From CAYSJU01 sp964431495 (GTDB lineage: Bacteria > Omnitrophota > Gorgyraeia > Tantalellales > Tantalellaceae), in the NCBI GenBank assembly GCA_964431495.1, contig CAYSJU010000002.1:1-64000 (forward strand): DNA of 64,000 nt, given 5' to 3'. The position numbers and the translations under genes are program-made. Shown in pieces: positions 36,916-45,093 of the stretch. The notes under the pieces were generated by a model. It searched no databases and had not been told where the DNA came from. It was given only the letters and a program-made list of their open reading frames with translations. Each line of letters begins with the position of its first letter. Position 1 is the first letter of the stretch.

Positions 36916-38262
36916 TTATCCGACCATAACCTTTTCTTCGGGGTAAAAATATCTGTCGCTTTTTCCTCTGAAAGCCACGGCCAGCGCAAGTGTCAGAGGT
37001 CCGACCCTTCCTGCGAACATCGTAGCTATTATACACAATTTACTGAGATTACCAAGATCACCGGTGATCCCGGTGGAAAGCCCCACGGTGCCGAAAGCCG
37101 AAAAAACCTCAAAAGCCACACGCACAAGCGATATCCCATTGCCATAAACGGTGGCGCGCAAATAAGCAAGAATAAGCGTAAAAATAAATACCCACGCGGC
37201 TGATAAGAAAAATATTACCAGCGATTGCCTTATGACCTTCATGGAGATCGAACGGTTGAACATCATGACCCTTTTTCTGTTCTTGAGCATGCTCCAGACC
37301 GTCATTACCAGCACCGCGAAAGTGCATGTCTTGATCCCTCCTCCTGTTGACCCCGGGGAAGCCCCGATAAACATCAGGAACATCAAAAACATCAGTGAAG
37401 GCACGGTAAGCTTTCCGATGGGAAGGGTGTTAAACCCGGCTGTCCTCGCTGTCACCGACTGGAAAACAGACCCCCATAAACGCCTCGGCAATGACATCCC
37501 TTCCATTACATTCCCTCTTTCAAAGAAAAGCAGCACACACGCTCCCGCGAGTATCAGGATGATCGACACGGTAAGCGCGATCTTAGCCTGTAAACTTATT
37601 CTTCTTGCATTTCCCCGTTTGAAGAATAATCCCAGAACATCCATGATCACGACAAAACCAATGCCGCCGATAACTATAATGGAGATCATTATCCCGTTTA
37701 TAAAAGCATCCCCTTCGAACCGGACAAAACTTGTGCGGAAAAGCGAGAACCCGGCGTTGCAGAACGCTGATACGGAATGAAAAAGAGCTCTTTCCACTGT
37801 TTCAAAAAAAGCCCAATCTGTTATGGCCCGCCATCTTAAATACAACAGCACCGCGCCGGTGATCTCCACGGCAAAGGTGATCCCCAGAATATACAAAATG
37901 AGCTTTTTAAGGCCAATCAGATTCTGTCGGTTCAGCGTGCTTCGAATGATCTCGTCCTCACTGAAACCGATCTTCCGCCCCAGCATTACCGCGAACAACG
38001 TGGAAAAGGTCATTATGCCGAGTCCCCCGATCTGGAATAACAAGAATATGACCCACCGTCCGAACGTAGTAAAATAACTCCCGGTATCTCTCACGATCAA
38101 TCCCGTGACACAGGTCGCGCTGGTAGCGGTAAAAAGACTGTCCACCAGCGGCATCCTTCCCGCATCCTGTGTAGCCACGGGAAGAGACAAAGCAACCGTT
38201 CCGATCAATATGGCGCACAGAAAACTTAATGCCACCATCCGCGCGGGCGTGAGTATTTTCAT
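36916..38262 (-). CDS. ktrB: Potassium channel subunit KtrB (TrkH family)
   Basis: A protein of 448 residues with four membrane-pore-membrane repeats. Filter-like segments are ATSATCVTGL, CNAGFSLF, TARTAGFNT and GTVGLSTG. The length matches KtrB more than TrkH. KtrAB systems are usually Na+-dependent K+ uptake systems used in osmotic and pH adaptation; that role is from family knowledge. It is followed by ktrA on the same transcript and lies 15 nt downstream of rplT. Confidence 0.94.
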   Translation of the reverse strand: MKILTPARMVALSFLCAILIGTVALSLPVATQDAGRMPLVDSLFTATSATCVTGLIVRDTGSYFTTFGRWVIFLLFQIGGLGIMTFSTLFAVMLGRKIGFSEDEIIRSTLNRQNLIGLKKLILYILGITFAVEITGAVLLYLRWRAITDWAFFETVERALFHSVSAFCNAGFSLFRTSFVRFEGDAFINGIMISIIVIGGIGFVVIMDVLGLFFKRGNARRISLQAKIALTVSIILILAGACVLLFFERGNVMEGMSLPRRLWGSVFQSVTARTAGFNTLPIGKLTVPSLMFLMFLMFIGASPGSTGGGIKTCTFAVLVMTVWSMLKNRKRVMMFNRSISMKVIRQSLVIFFLSAAWVFIFTLILAYLRATVYGNGISLVRVAFEVFSAFGTVGLSTGITGDLGNLSKLCIIATMFAGRVGPLTLALAVAFRGKSDRYFYPEEKVMVG

Positions 38263-38277
38263 GAATGTACGGATTAT

Positions 38278-38625
38278 TTATTTTATCTTCTTAACAATCG
38301 CCTTGAAACCGCGGCCGTCCTGCACCGCGATATCCGCCAGCATCTTCCTGTTCAAAGCTATCCCGGATCTTTTCAGTCCCGTGATGAACCTGCTGTAGGA
38401 AATGCCCTCTGCCCTGCAGGCGGCATTGATCCGGGTAATCCATAAAGAACGGAAATCACCCTTCTTTTTCTTCCTGTCGACATAACTGGCCGCCATGCCT
38501 TTTCTGACAGATTCCTTGGCGATCTTATACGATTTGGATCTTGCCCCAAACTGTCCTTTCGCGGCCTCGAGTACTTTTTTCCTGTGTTTAAGTGAACTTG
38601 CTGCGTGTTTTACTCTGGACATCAC
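38278..38625 (-). CDS. rplT: 50S ribosomal protein L20
   Basis: A protein of 115 residues with the L20 signature (RSLWITRINAACRAEGISYSRFI) and a very basic N terminus. It binds 23S rRNA early in assembly. In many bacteria L20 represses its own operon by binding the mRNA. It is the last gene of the thrS-infC-rpmI-rplT set. Confidence 0.97.
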   Translation of the reverse strand: MMSRVKHAASSLKHRKKVLEAAKGQFGARSKSYKIAKESVRKGMAASYVDRKKKKGDFRSLWITRINAACRAEGISYSRFITGLKRSGIALNRKMLADIAVQDGRGFKAIVKKIK

Positions 38626-38682
38626 TGCTCCTTATTTCTTTTCCTGAAAGACACGGTGTTTCTCAAGTAGGCCATGCGCCCT

Positions 38683-38880
38683 TTACCCATAGGGCAACAA
38701 CTTCTTTACCTTCCGCTCCATTGTCTTGTCAACAATACCGGCCTTCCTCAGCGAGCGCTTCCTCTTCCTGCTTTTTTTTGTCAGGATATGCCTTTTCCCC
38801 GCTTTTGTTCTTTTGACCTTTCCTGTCTTGGTAAGTTTAAAGCGTTTTTTCACGCCTCTCTTGGTCTTTAGTTTAGGCAT
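38683..38880 (-). CDS. rpmI: 50S ribosomal protein L35
   Basis: A protein of 65 residues, highly basic, with the L35 pattern MPKLKTKRGVKKRFKLTKTG. Its start overlaps the infC stop by 8 nt, which suggests translational coupling. The order infC-rpmI-rplT is conserved across bacteria. Confidence 0.97.
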   Translation of the reverse strand: MPKLKTKRGVKKRFKLTKTGKVKRTKAGKRHILTKKSRKRKRSLRKAGIVDKTMERKVKKLLPYG

Positions 38881-39469
38881 CTTCCTTCTCCTCCGTCTCC
38901 TCTCTGGGTTTCAACTCCATTTTCTTGGGGCTGATGGTCATTACCATGGTCCTGCCCATCCGTTTCGGACTTGAATCCATCTCTCCCCAGGCTGAAATAT
39001 CACCTGCTATCCTGTTCAAGAGATCTTCGCCAAGCACTTTATGCGCCATCTCCCTGCCCCTGAAACGCAGTGAAACCCGGACTTTATCCTTTTTTTCTAG
39101 GAATTCCTTTATATGTTTAAGCTTGACCTGATAATCATGCTCCTCTATGCGAAGTTTAAACCTTACCTCCTTCAACTGGACTATGTGCTGTTTTTTCTTG
39201 GCGAGCTTTTTTCTCTTCTCCTGTTCATATCTGTATTTATCATAATCCATTATGCGGCAGACAGGCGGACTGACGTTAGGCGCGACTTCCACCAGGTCCA
39301 TTCCCTTCTCCGTGGCCTTTGCGACCGCCGCCGGGGTCTCCACTACCCCGAGCTGATTCCCTTCATCATCGATCAATCGCACTTTAGGCACCCTTATTTC
39401 CGAATTGATCCGGGTATTATCCCCCCTGCGTCCCCTTCCAAACCTTGGTCTTGGTCTTGCAAAACTAAT
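38873..39469 (-). CDS. infC: Translation initiation factor IF-3, AUU start codon
   Basis: About 198 residues. N-domain (DNTRINSEIRVPKVRLIDDEGNQLG) and C-domain (RVSLRFRGREMAHKVLGEDLL) are both present, with an acidic tail. The only well-placed start is ATT at 39469: AGGAGG lies 6 nt upstream. The ATG-started frame begins deep inside thrS and gives a non-homologous tail. The AUU start is the classic autoregulatory device, since IF-3 discriminates against it. The ATT shares its last T with the thrS stop codon TAG. Confidence 0.93.
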   Translation of the reverse strand: MSFARPRPRFGRGRRGDNTRINSEIRVPKVRLIDDEGNQLGVVETPAAVAKATEKGMDLVEVAPNVSPPVCRIMDYDKYRYEQEKRKKLAKKKQHIVQLKEVRFKLRIEEHDYQVKLKHIKEFLEKKDKVRVSLRFRGREMAHKVLGEDLLNRIAGDISAWGEMDSSPKRMGRTMVMTISPKKMELKPREETEEKEDA

Positions 39470-41207
39470 CTTCCACCTCCTGGTCAATTTTGATCTCTTC
39501 AAGCAAACGCTCGACAAACTCCTCTTTTTTTATAACGCCGACGTTTCCGTCCTTCCTGCTCCTGACGGAAACGGTACTTGTCTCCATCTCCCTGCTTCCC
39601 GCGATAGCCATATAGGGTATCTTTGACATCTCCGCGTCCCTTATTTTTCTCTGCATCTTCTCGTCCCTCGTATCTATCTCCACGCGCAGGCCTTTTTGAT
39701 GCAAAAATTCCCTGAGCCCGAGGCAGTAATCAACGTGCGCTTCGGCAATAGGGATCACCATGGCCTGAACAGGCGCCAGCCACAGGGGGAAAGCCCCGCC
39801 GTAATGCTCGATAAGAGCGCCTATGAACCTTTCCAGGCTCCCCAATATCACCCGGTGCAGAACGACCGGGCGCTTCTCTTTGCCGGACCGGTCCGTATAT
39901 TTAAGATCAAAACGTTCGGGCAGAGCGAAATCGCACTGGATGGTCGCGCACTGCCAGGCCCGGCCCAGTGCGTCCTTCAGCTTGATATCTATCTTCGGTC
40001 CGTAAAAGGCGCCATCCCCTTCATTTATGTCATACTGCAGCTTCTTCTGCCCGAGGGCGTTCTTAAGCGCGACCGTGGCCTCGTCCCAGTCGCTTAGGGT
40101 CCCGATATATTTTTCAGGACGCGTGCTCAGTTCAACTTCAAAATCCCGGAAACCGAAAACCCGCAGTGTCTCTACCACAAAATTGATAACGCTTATCACT
40201 TCCGCTTCGACCTGTTCCCTTAAACAGAATATATGGGCGTCGTCCTGGGTAAACCCCCTTACCCGCAAAAGGCCGTGCAGAACGCCGGATTTCTCATGCC
40301 TGTAAACACTGCCCAGCTCAAAATATCTTATGGGGAACTCCCTGTAGCTCCTGATCTTTGAAGAATACACAAGGATGTGCCCCGGACAGTTCATTGGCTT
40401 TACCGCGTACTCCTGCTTGTCGCTCTCAAAGATGTACATGTGCTCTTTGTAATACTCGTAATGCCCAGACTGTATCCAAATATCACTCTTGAGGATGTGC
40501 GGACTTGATATGAGCTGGTATCCCTTTTCAAGATGCCTGGCCGTTATATAATCAGCGATGACCTGCCTTAGAATGGCGCCTTTGGGATGATACAATACGA
40601 GGCCGGCTCCTATCGAGTCCTTAAAGCTGAAGAGGTCCAGTTCTTTGCCCAGTTTTCTGTGGTCCCGCTTCTGCGCTTCCTCCCTTAACTTTAAATAATT
40701 CTCGAGCTCCTTTTTGTTCTTAAAAGCGACCCCGTATATTCTCTGGAGCATTGGATTGGCCTCAGAGCCTTTCCAGTACGCGCCTGCTACGGAAAGAAGC
40801 TTGAAAGCCTTGATATCCCCGGTACTTTTGACATGCGGCCCCCTGCAGAGGTCCATGAAGTCACCGTGCGTGTAAATCGTTATCTTTTCATCTTCAAGGC
40901 CTTCAAGAAGATCGAGCTTGAACTTCTCCCCACTGTCCCTGAGTATCCGCGCGGCTTCCTCTCTGGTCACGCCCTTCTTTTCAAAACGCAGGTCCTCTTT
41001 GATTATCCGCAACATCTCTTCTTCTATCTTAGAAAGATCTTCAGGCGTGAAGTGCTTCTCACAATCAAAGTCGTAATAGAAACCGTCCTCGATCGCCGGC
41101 CCTATCCCGAGTTTTGTCCCTGGATATAACCTCTGGACAGCATCCGCCATCACGTGAGCGGCGCTGTGCCTTAATTTAACTAAACTTTCGTCCTGTTTTT
41201 TTGCCAT
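39465..41207 (-). CDS. thrS: Threonyl-tRNA synthetase lacking the TGS domain
   Basis: About 580 residues. It begins almost directly in the second editing (SAD) domain (LRHSAAHVMADAVQRLYPG...DGFYYDF). The HxxxH and Cys of the editing site are present (HSAAH, DLCRGPH). The class II core has RYFELGSVYRHEKSGVLHGLLRVRGFTQDDAH and the zinc-ligand Cys in KPMNCPGH. The N-terminal TGS domain (about 60 residues) is absent; upstream sequence is tRNA-Val. The start at 41207 has no strong ribosome site. Hairpin-forming repeats at 41250-41291 lie in its leader. Confidence 0.95.
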   Translation of the reverse strand: MAKKQDESLVKLRHSAAHVMADAVQRLYPGTKLGIGPAIEDGFYYDFDCEKHFTPEDLSKIEEEMLRIIKEDLRFEKKGVTREEAARILRDSGEKFKLDLLEGLEDEKITIYTHGDFMDLCRGPHVKSTGDIKAFKLLSVAGAYWKGSEANPMLQRIYGVAFKNKKELENYLKLREEAQKRDHRKLGKELDLFSFKDSIGAGLVLYHPKGAILRQVIADYITARHLEKGYQLISSPHILKSDIWIQSGHYEYYKEHMYIFESDKQEYAVKPMNCPGHILVYSSKIRSYREFPIRYFELGSVYRHEKSGVLHGLLRVRGFTQDDAHIFCLREQVEAEVISVINFVVETLRVFGFRDFEVELSTRPEKYIGTLSDWDEATVALKNALGQKKLQYDINEGDGAFYGPKIDIKLKDALGRAWQCATIQCDFALPERFDLKYTDRSGKEKRPVVLHRVILGSLERFIGALIEHYGGAFPLWLAPVQAMVIPIAEAHVDYCLGLREFLHQKGLRVEIDTRDEKMQRKIRDAEMSKIPYMAIAGSREMETSTVSVRSRKDGNVGVIKKEEFVERLLEEIKIDQEVED

Positions 41208-41299
41208 AGGTTGTTTTTGAAAATAAATAATCAAAAAATGATCAAAAATCGTAAGTCGAAATTCTCCCTTCCCTAATTTCATTGACTTACGAATGCTCT

Positions 41300-41337
41300 G
41301 CACAATAGTCAGCTTGTTTACAAGCAGACTATTGCGC
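41300..41337. repeat. Hairpin abutting the 3' end of tRNA-Val
   Basis: Two 17-nt arms (CAATAGTC and GCTTG blocks) with two mismatches and a TTTA loop. It shares the CAATAG-CAGCTTG pattern with the hairpin beside tRNA-Leu. No T run follows, so simple termination is uncertain. Confidence 0.8.
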
Positions 41338-41338
41338 T

Positions 41339-41415
41339 TGGTGGGCGATACTGGGATCGAACCAGTGACCTCCACGATGTCAACGTGGCGCTCTAACCAT
41401 CTGAGCTAACCGCCC
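41339..41415 (-). tRNA. tRNA-Val (anticodon GAC), CCA encoded
   Basis: Acceptor GGGCGGT/ATCGCCC, D stem GCTC/GAGC, anticodon stem CCACG/CGTGG with loop TTGACAT, T stem ACTGG/CCAGT, discriminator A and encoded CCA. It is the last of three tRNAs and lies directly upstream of thrS. Confidence 0.95.
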
Positions 41416-41561
41416 GCTGTGCTATATATTATATTAAAAATCGCTTATCGCGTATATAACTAATGTGTTTTATTGAAAATCGGTTGAAAATCGAGATTCG
41501 ATGATCGACCGAAATCAAAAATCTATTTTCACATATTCTCGATCGTTAATTTTTGATTTCT

Positions 41562-41601
41562 CCAGAGCAATAGCCAGCTTACAAGCTGGCTATTGCTCTG
41601 G
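41562..41601. repeat. 40-bp perfect hairpin abutting the 3' end of tRNA-Leu
   Basis: Arms of 19 nt (CCAGAGCAATAGCCAGCTT) are perfectly complementary around a 2-nt centre. The first three bases on the minus strand are the CCA end of tRNA-Leu. The rest of the 183-nt gap to tRNA-Val holds only smaller inverted repeats. Confidence 0.9.
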
Positions 41602-41685
41602 TGGGCGAGGTGGGACTTGAACCCACACAGCTTTAAGGCCGAGGGATTTTAAGTCCCTTGCGTCTGCCAATTCCGCCACTCGCCC
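41599..41685 (-). tRNA. tRNA-Leu (anticodon TAA), CCA encoded
   Basis: A class II tRNA with a long variable arm. Acceptor GGGCGAG/CTCGCCC, anticodon stem AGGGA/TCCCT with loop CTTAAAA (TAA), T loop TTCAAGT, discriminator A and encoded CCA. Confidence 0.95.
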
Positions 41686-41695
41686 ATCTGTGTCA

Positions 41696-41769
41696 TGGAG
41701 GCGCGGACCGGAATTGCACCGGTGTACGCGGTTTTGCAGACCGCTGCCTAGCTCCTCGGCCACCGCGCC
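41696..41769 (-). tRNA. tRNA-Cys (anticodon GCA), CCA encoded
   Basis: Acceptor GGCGCGG/CCGCGCC, anticodon stem GCGGT/ACCGC with loop CTGCAAA (GCA), T stem ACCGG/CCGGT, discriminator T and encoded CCA. First gene of the tRNA cluster. Confidence 0.95.
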
Positions 41770-41805
41770 ATAATATAAATATAACTTATAAACTAATAAT
41801 GAGGT

Positions 41806-41834
41806 AAACTATCACAATAAAAGAAAATTGTCAA
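41806..41834 (-). promoter_or_regulatory. Sigma70-type promoter for the tRNA-Cys/Leu/Val cluster
   Basis: TTGACA (41829-41834) is followed after 17 nt by TAGTTT (41806-41811) on the minus strand. The predicted start is about 30 nt before tRNA-Cys. Confidence 0.7.
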
Positions 41835-41841
41835 ATAGAGA

Positions 41842-41907
41842 AAAATAGGGACAGCGACCATTTTTATGCATTTTTATGCTTTAGAAAAATGGTCGCTGTC
41901 CCTATTT
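41842..41907. repeat. Palindromic repeat family A, copy 4
   Basis: Arms contain AGGGACAGCGACCATTTT and its complement; the loop carries TATGCTTTAG, as in copy 1. It lies 16 nt past the stop of the phosphatase fusion gene and just upstream of the tRNA promoter. Confidence 0.92.
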
Positions 41908-41923
41908 AATCCATGCGAAAAGA

Positions 41924-43537
41924 TCAGATCTTCGCCTCCAGGACCTTTATCAGCAGGTTCCTTACGTCTTTTGGTGTATCCACCTGAAAATCAGCGGCTG
42001 AAACCTGCGACTCTTCCGAAACAAGGATAGGGGTTCCGCGTGTTCGCACTATTCTAAACGCGTTTTCATCGGTCGTATCATCGCCGATATAAATTACTGA
42101 AACAGAATCCCCCGAAAAGCCCAAAGCCCTCATTATCCATCTTACGGCCTTGCCTTTGTCCCAGTCTATAGCCGGGATGATCTCCAGAACCTTCTTGCCG
42201 AACATTAAACGCAGTCTATCGTTTCCTTTAACTTCGCTGTTCACTGTTTTAGCGATCTGGTTCAGGTGTTTTTCCTCTACCAACCGGTAATGAACCGAAA
42301 CGCTAAAACCTTTCGCTTCTATCAATAATCCCGGGATATCCCCGAGCCTTTCCGACACACTTTTAGCGGATGCTGCGAGAACTTCCATGGCTTCCCGGGC
42401 CCGCGGATAGATCATGGAAACACCGGGACCTTTAATATCAACCCCGTGGTCCCCGACATAAAAAATATCCTTCAGGCGCACGAGATCCTCGACCACTTCC
42501 TTGGACCTGCCGCTCACGATGGCCACCGTATATTTCTCCGCGATACGTCTTACAACATCTCTCATCTCCTCTGATATAACAGCGAGCTCCGGCCGGTCTA
42601 CTATAGGGGTCAGGGTGCCGTCGTAATCGAGAAAGAACATCGGTTTTCTTCCGTTGAATATGGCCTCTCTCCCGCTTTTGAAATAACACGGGTTAATGGC
42701 CAGGTTCTCCTTCTGCATTTCATGCAATGGGGTGGAAACCTTCTGGTCAAGATCCCAACAGTCGAACAGGGAACGCGGTTTCTTCCGGAACCATCTTTCT
42801 ATCCATTCAGGATCAATGTATTCCATGTCGGGCACGACTACGTCCGCACCGTTATAAAAAAGCGCCTCTTCATTGCCCTCTCTTGCCACGCCCAGAACAA
42901 GGCCGAAAGCCCCGTTCCTGCCGGCCAGGACCCCGGAAGTAGCATCCTCAACCACGACTGATTTGGCAGGAGTCGAACCAACGTTTAGAGCCGCGGTCTC
43001 AAATATATCCCCTTCGGGTTTTCCTTTAAGTCCCAGTTCATCGGAGACCACTCCGTCAACCCTTGTTTCGAACAGGTCCTCGATACCGGCTGCCTTGATT
43101 ATCTGTCTGCAGTTCTTTGAGGATGACGCTACACCTATGCGAACATCTCTCGCTTTAAGGTCTCTCATGAATTTAACGGTGGAAGAATAAACTTCCGGGC
43201 CTTTTTTCTCCAACAGCTCAAGAAATTTCTTATTTTTCCTGTTCCCTATACCGCAAACGGTTTCCTTCTCCGGCGGATCTGACGGATCGCCGAACGGTAT
43301 ATTTATGTCCCTGGATTCCAGAAAGCTCTTGACCCCTTCGTATCTCGGTTTTCCGTCAACATGGGGCAGATAATCATTTTCATGCGTGAATTCCCTGAAC
43401 GATTCGCCGTCCCGCTTCTCCCTCAACTGCAGATATTCGTCAAACGCCTCTTTCCATGCCGTGCCATGCACAAGAGCGGTTTTTGTTATAACTCCATCAA
43501 GATCAAAAATAACGGCGTCAAAAGAAAGCTGCCCCAT
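41924..43537 (-). CDS. Fused beta-phosphoglucomutase-like HAD and trehalose-6-phosphate phosphatase
   Basis: A protein of 537 residues holding two HAD phosphatase units. The first (about 1-255) has FDLDGVITKTALVH, a cap domain, the Ser/Lys segments and VVVEDATSGVLAG, as in beta-phosphoglucomutases. The second (about 280-537) has FLDYDGTLTPIVDRPE, AIVSGRSKEVVEDL, VGDHGVDI and YIGDDTTDENAF, the OtsB signature. It probably dephosphorylates trehalose-6-P and isomerises or dephosphorylates a hexose phosphate. No otsA is in the window. A perfect AGGAGG precedes the ATG. Confidence 0.9.
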   Translation of the reverse strand: MGQLSFDAVIFDLDGVITKTALVHGTAWKEAFDEYLQLREKRDGESFREFTHENDYLPHVDGKPRYEGVKSFLESRDINIPFGDPSDPPEKETVCGIGNRKNKKFLELLEKKGPEVYSSTVKFMRDLKARDVRIGVASSSKNCRQIIKAAGIEDLFETRVDGVVSDELGLKGKPEGDIFETAALNVGSTPAKSVVVEDATSGVLAGRNGAFGLVLGVAREGNEEALFYNGADVVVPDMEYIDPEWIERWFRKKPRSLFDCWDLDQKVSTPLHEMQKENLAINPCYFKSGREAIFNGRKPMFFLDYDGTLTPIVDRPELAVISEEMRDVVRRIAEKYTVAIVSGRSKEVVEDLVRLKDIFYVGDHGVDIKGPGVSMIYPRAREAMEVLAASAKSVSERLGDIPGLLIEAKGFSVSVHYRLVEEKHLNQIAKTVNSEVKGNDRLRLMFGKKVLEIIPAIDWDKGKAVRWIMRALGFSGDSVSVIYIGDDTTDENAFRIVRTRGTPILVSEESQVSAADFQVDTPKDVRNLLIKVLEAKI

Positions 43538-43560
43538 AAATCCCTCCTTTTAGTCTTTCC

Positions 43561-43592
43561 GTCATTCCCTCCCCTGCTTCCGCAGGAATGAC
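43561..43592. repeat. REP-like hairpin (GTCATTCC...GGAATGAC)
   Basis: A nested hairpin CCTGC-TTCC-GCAGG lies inside GTCATTCC/GGAATGAC, between the citrate synthase stop and the phosphatase fusion. A related half-element (GCGGGAATGACA) follows efp near 61050. Confidence 0.65.
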
Positions 43593-43599
43593 ATGGTAC

Positions 43600-45018
43600 C
43601 TACTTCCCCCTCTTATCTACTGGCAAGAACTTTTTATCAAACTGCCCGGTGTACATCGCACGCGGACGAAAAATGCGGTTGTCTTTAAGATATTCCATTA
43701 CACGCGCCGTCCAGCCGGCGATACGGCTTACGGCAAAGATGGGCGTGAAAAGTTCCGGCTGGATCCCAAGGCATGAATAGACAATGCCGGAATAAAAATC
43801 AACGTTCGGAAAAATCTTCTTTTTGGCCCCGAAAGTGGAACTGACCTCTTTTTCCAGCGCTTTCGCCGTTCTGAGCAGGGTATGGTTCTCCTTATCACTT
43901 TTTGCCAGGTATTCAGCAATGGGCCCCAGGACACGGGCCCTGGGATCATAGGATTTATACACGCGGTGACCGAATCCCATGATCTTTTTTTTCTTCTTAA
44001 GGGTACGCGCCAGCCATGATCTCACTTTCCTGGAACTGCCGATCTCCCTGAGCATATACAGGACATGTTCGTTCGCCCCTCCATGAAGGGGCCCTTTCAA
44101 GGCAGCGATACCCGATCCTATTGAAAGATAAATATCCGATAAAGTCGACGCTACCACCATCGTGGCAAAAGTACTGGCATTCATACCGTGGTCGGCGTGC
44201 AATATAAGAGCTATGTCCATAACACGCTCTTCCAACGGGGTGGGACGGCGGCCTGTGATCATGTAAAGAAAATTCGCTGCATGGCTGAGCTCCGGATCCG
44301 CCTCGATCGGCAGATGTCCCTGTTTCAGTCTTGCTACCGCGGCGGCAATACTGGGGACCCCGGCAATGAGACTATAACATGACTCTATCCCTGCGGCAGA
44401 CTGCAACTTTGGGTCAATACCTTTAAGGGCCCTGATCTTCTCTTTACTCCTCTTGAATTCATATATGGCACGCTCCTCGCCCATGGGAACTGTCTCCATG
44501 GGTATGGAATCCTCATCGGAACCTATAACCCTGGAAACATCAGGTTTATACAGGTCCTTATCCTCGTAGGTGAATTCATGCCGCATAAGGGTCGTTCCCA
44601 GCCTTAGCGCGGCCATGGCATTCATCCGCTCAACAGGAAAACTCATCAGAAGGCGCTTGGTTTCTATTATGTTCCTGTAGTTGATAAGTTTTTTTTTGAA
44701 TGATCCCAGCTGGGACTCTGTGGGAAGATTTCCGTGCATCAAGAGGTAACTTACTTCTTCAAACGTGGAATAAGCGCAAAGGTCAAATATGTTATAACCG
44801 CGATAGATAAGCCATCCTTTTGTCCCGTTCACATAGCCTATCTGTGACTCGCACGCGATCGCCCCTTCCAATCCCGGACCAACCAGACATTTGACTGGCC
44901 ATTCTATTGGCTTTGTCAACTCGGGTTCGGGTTCCACCCGCGTTTCCCTTCTGGCTTTCCTCCCCGCTCCGACTATCAGCTTTGTGATCTTTTCCGTGCT
45001 TTTATCGCCTTTTGCCAT
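43600..45018 (-). CDS. gltA: Citrate synthase
   Basis: A protein of 472 residues. It condenses oxaloacetate and acetyl-CoA. The catalytic region has LHADHGMNASTFA, GPLHGGANEHVLYML and MGFGHRVYKSYDPRA, which hold the His/His/Asp site, and DFYSGIVYSCLGI near the end. A basic N-terminal extension of about 40 residues precedes the usual start of the fold. With PEP carboxykinase and the 2-oxoacid oxidoreductase this suggests a partial, probably biosynthetic, TCA arm. AAGGGA lies upstream of the ATG. Confidence 0.96.
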   Translation of the reverse strand: MAKGDKSTEKITKLIVGAGRKARRETRVEPEPELTKPIEWPVKCLVGPGLEGAIACESQIGYVNGTKGWLIYRGYNIFDLCAYSTFEEVSYLLMHGNLPTESQLGSFKKKLINYRNIIETKRLLMSFPVERMNAMAALRLGTTLMRHEFTYEDKDLYKPDVSRVIGSDEDSIPMETVPMGEERAIYEFKRSKEKIRALKGIDPKLQSAAGIESCYSLIAGVPSIAAAVARLKQGHLPIEADPELSHAANFLYMITGRRPTPLEERVMDIALILHADHGMNASTFATMVVASTLSDIYLSIGSGIAALKGPLHGGANEHVLYMLREIGSSRKVRSWLARTLKKKKKIMGFGHRVYKSYDPRARVLGPIAEYLAKSDKENHTLLRTAKALEKEVSSTFGAKKKIFPNVDFYSGIVYSCLGIQPELFTPIFAVSRIAGWTARVMEYLKDNRIFRPRAMYTGQFDKKFLPVDKRGK

Positions 45019-45093
45019 GATCTATTCCCTTTTTCCTGTAGAAGCCAAATCCATTATACACTAACTATTCAAAACTAAAAACTAAAAACTCAG

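Noticed and set aside
39470..39517. ATG-started longer infC frame
   Set aside because: It lies within thrS coding sequence and gives a tail unlike any IF-3; the ATT at 39469 has a perfect ribosome site.
41416..41561. Additional tRNA between tRNA-Val and tRNA-Leu
   Set aside because: Only AT-rich inverted repeats are present; no T-loop or acceptor stem can be drawn.
42..41907. CRISPR array made of the AGGGACAGCG repeats
   Set aside because: The copies are palindromic, 8-21 kb apart and lack regularly spaced spacers; no cas genes are present.
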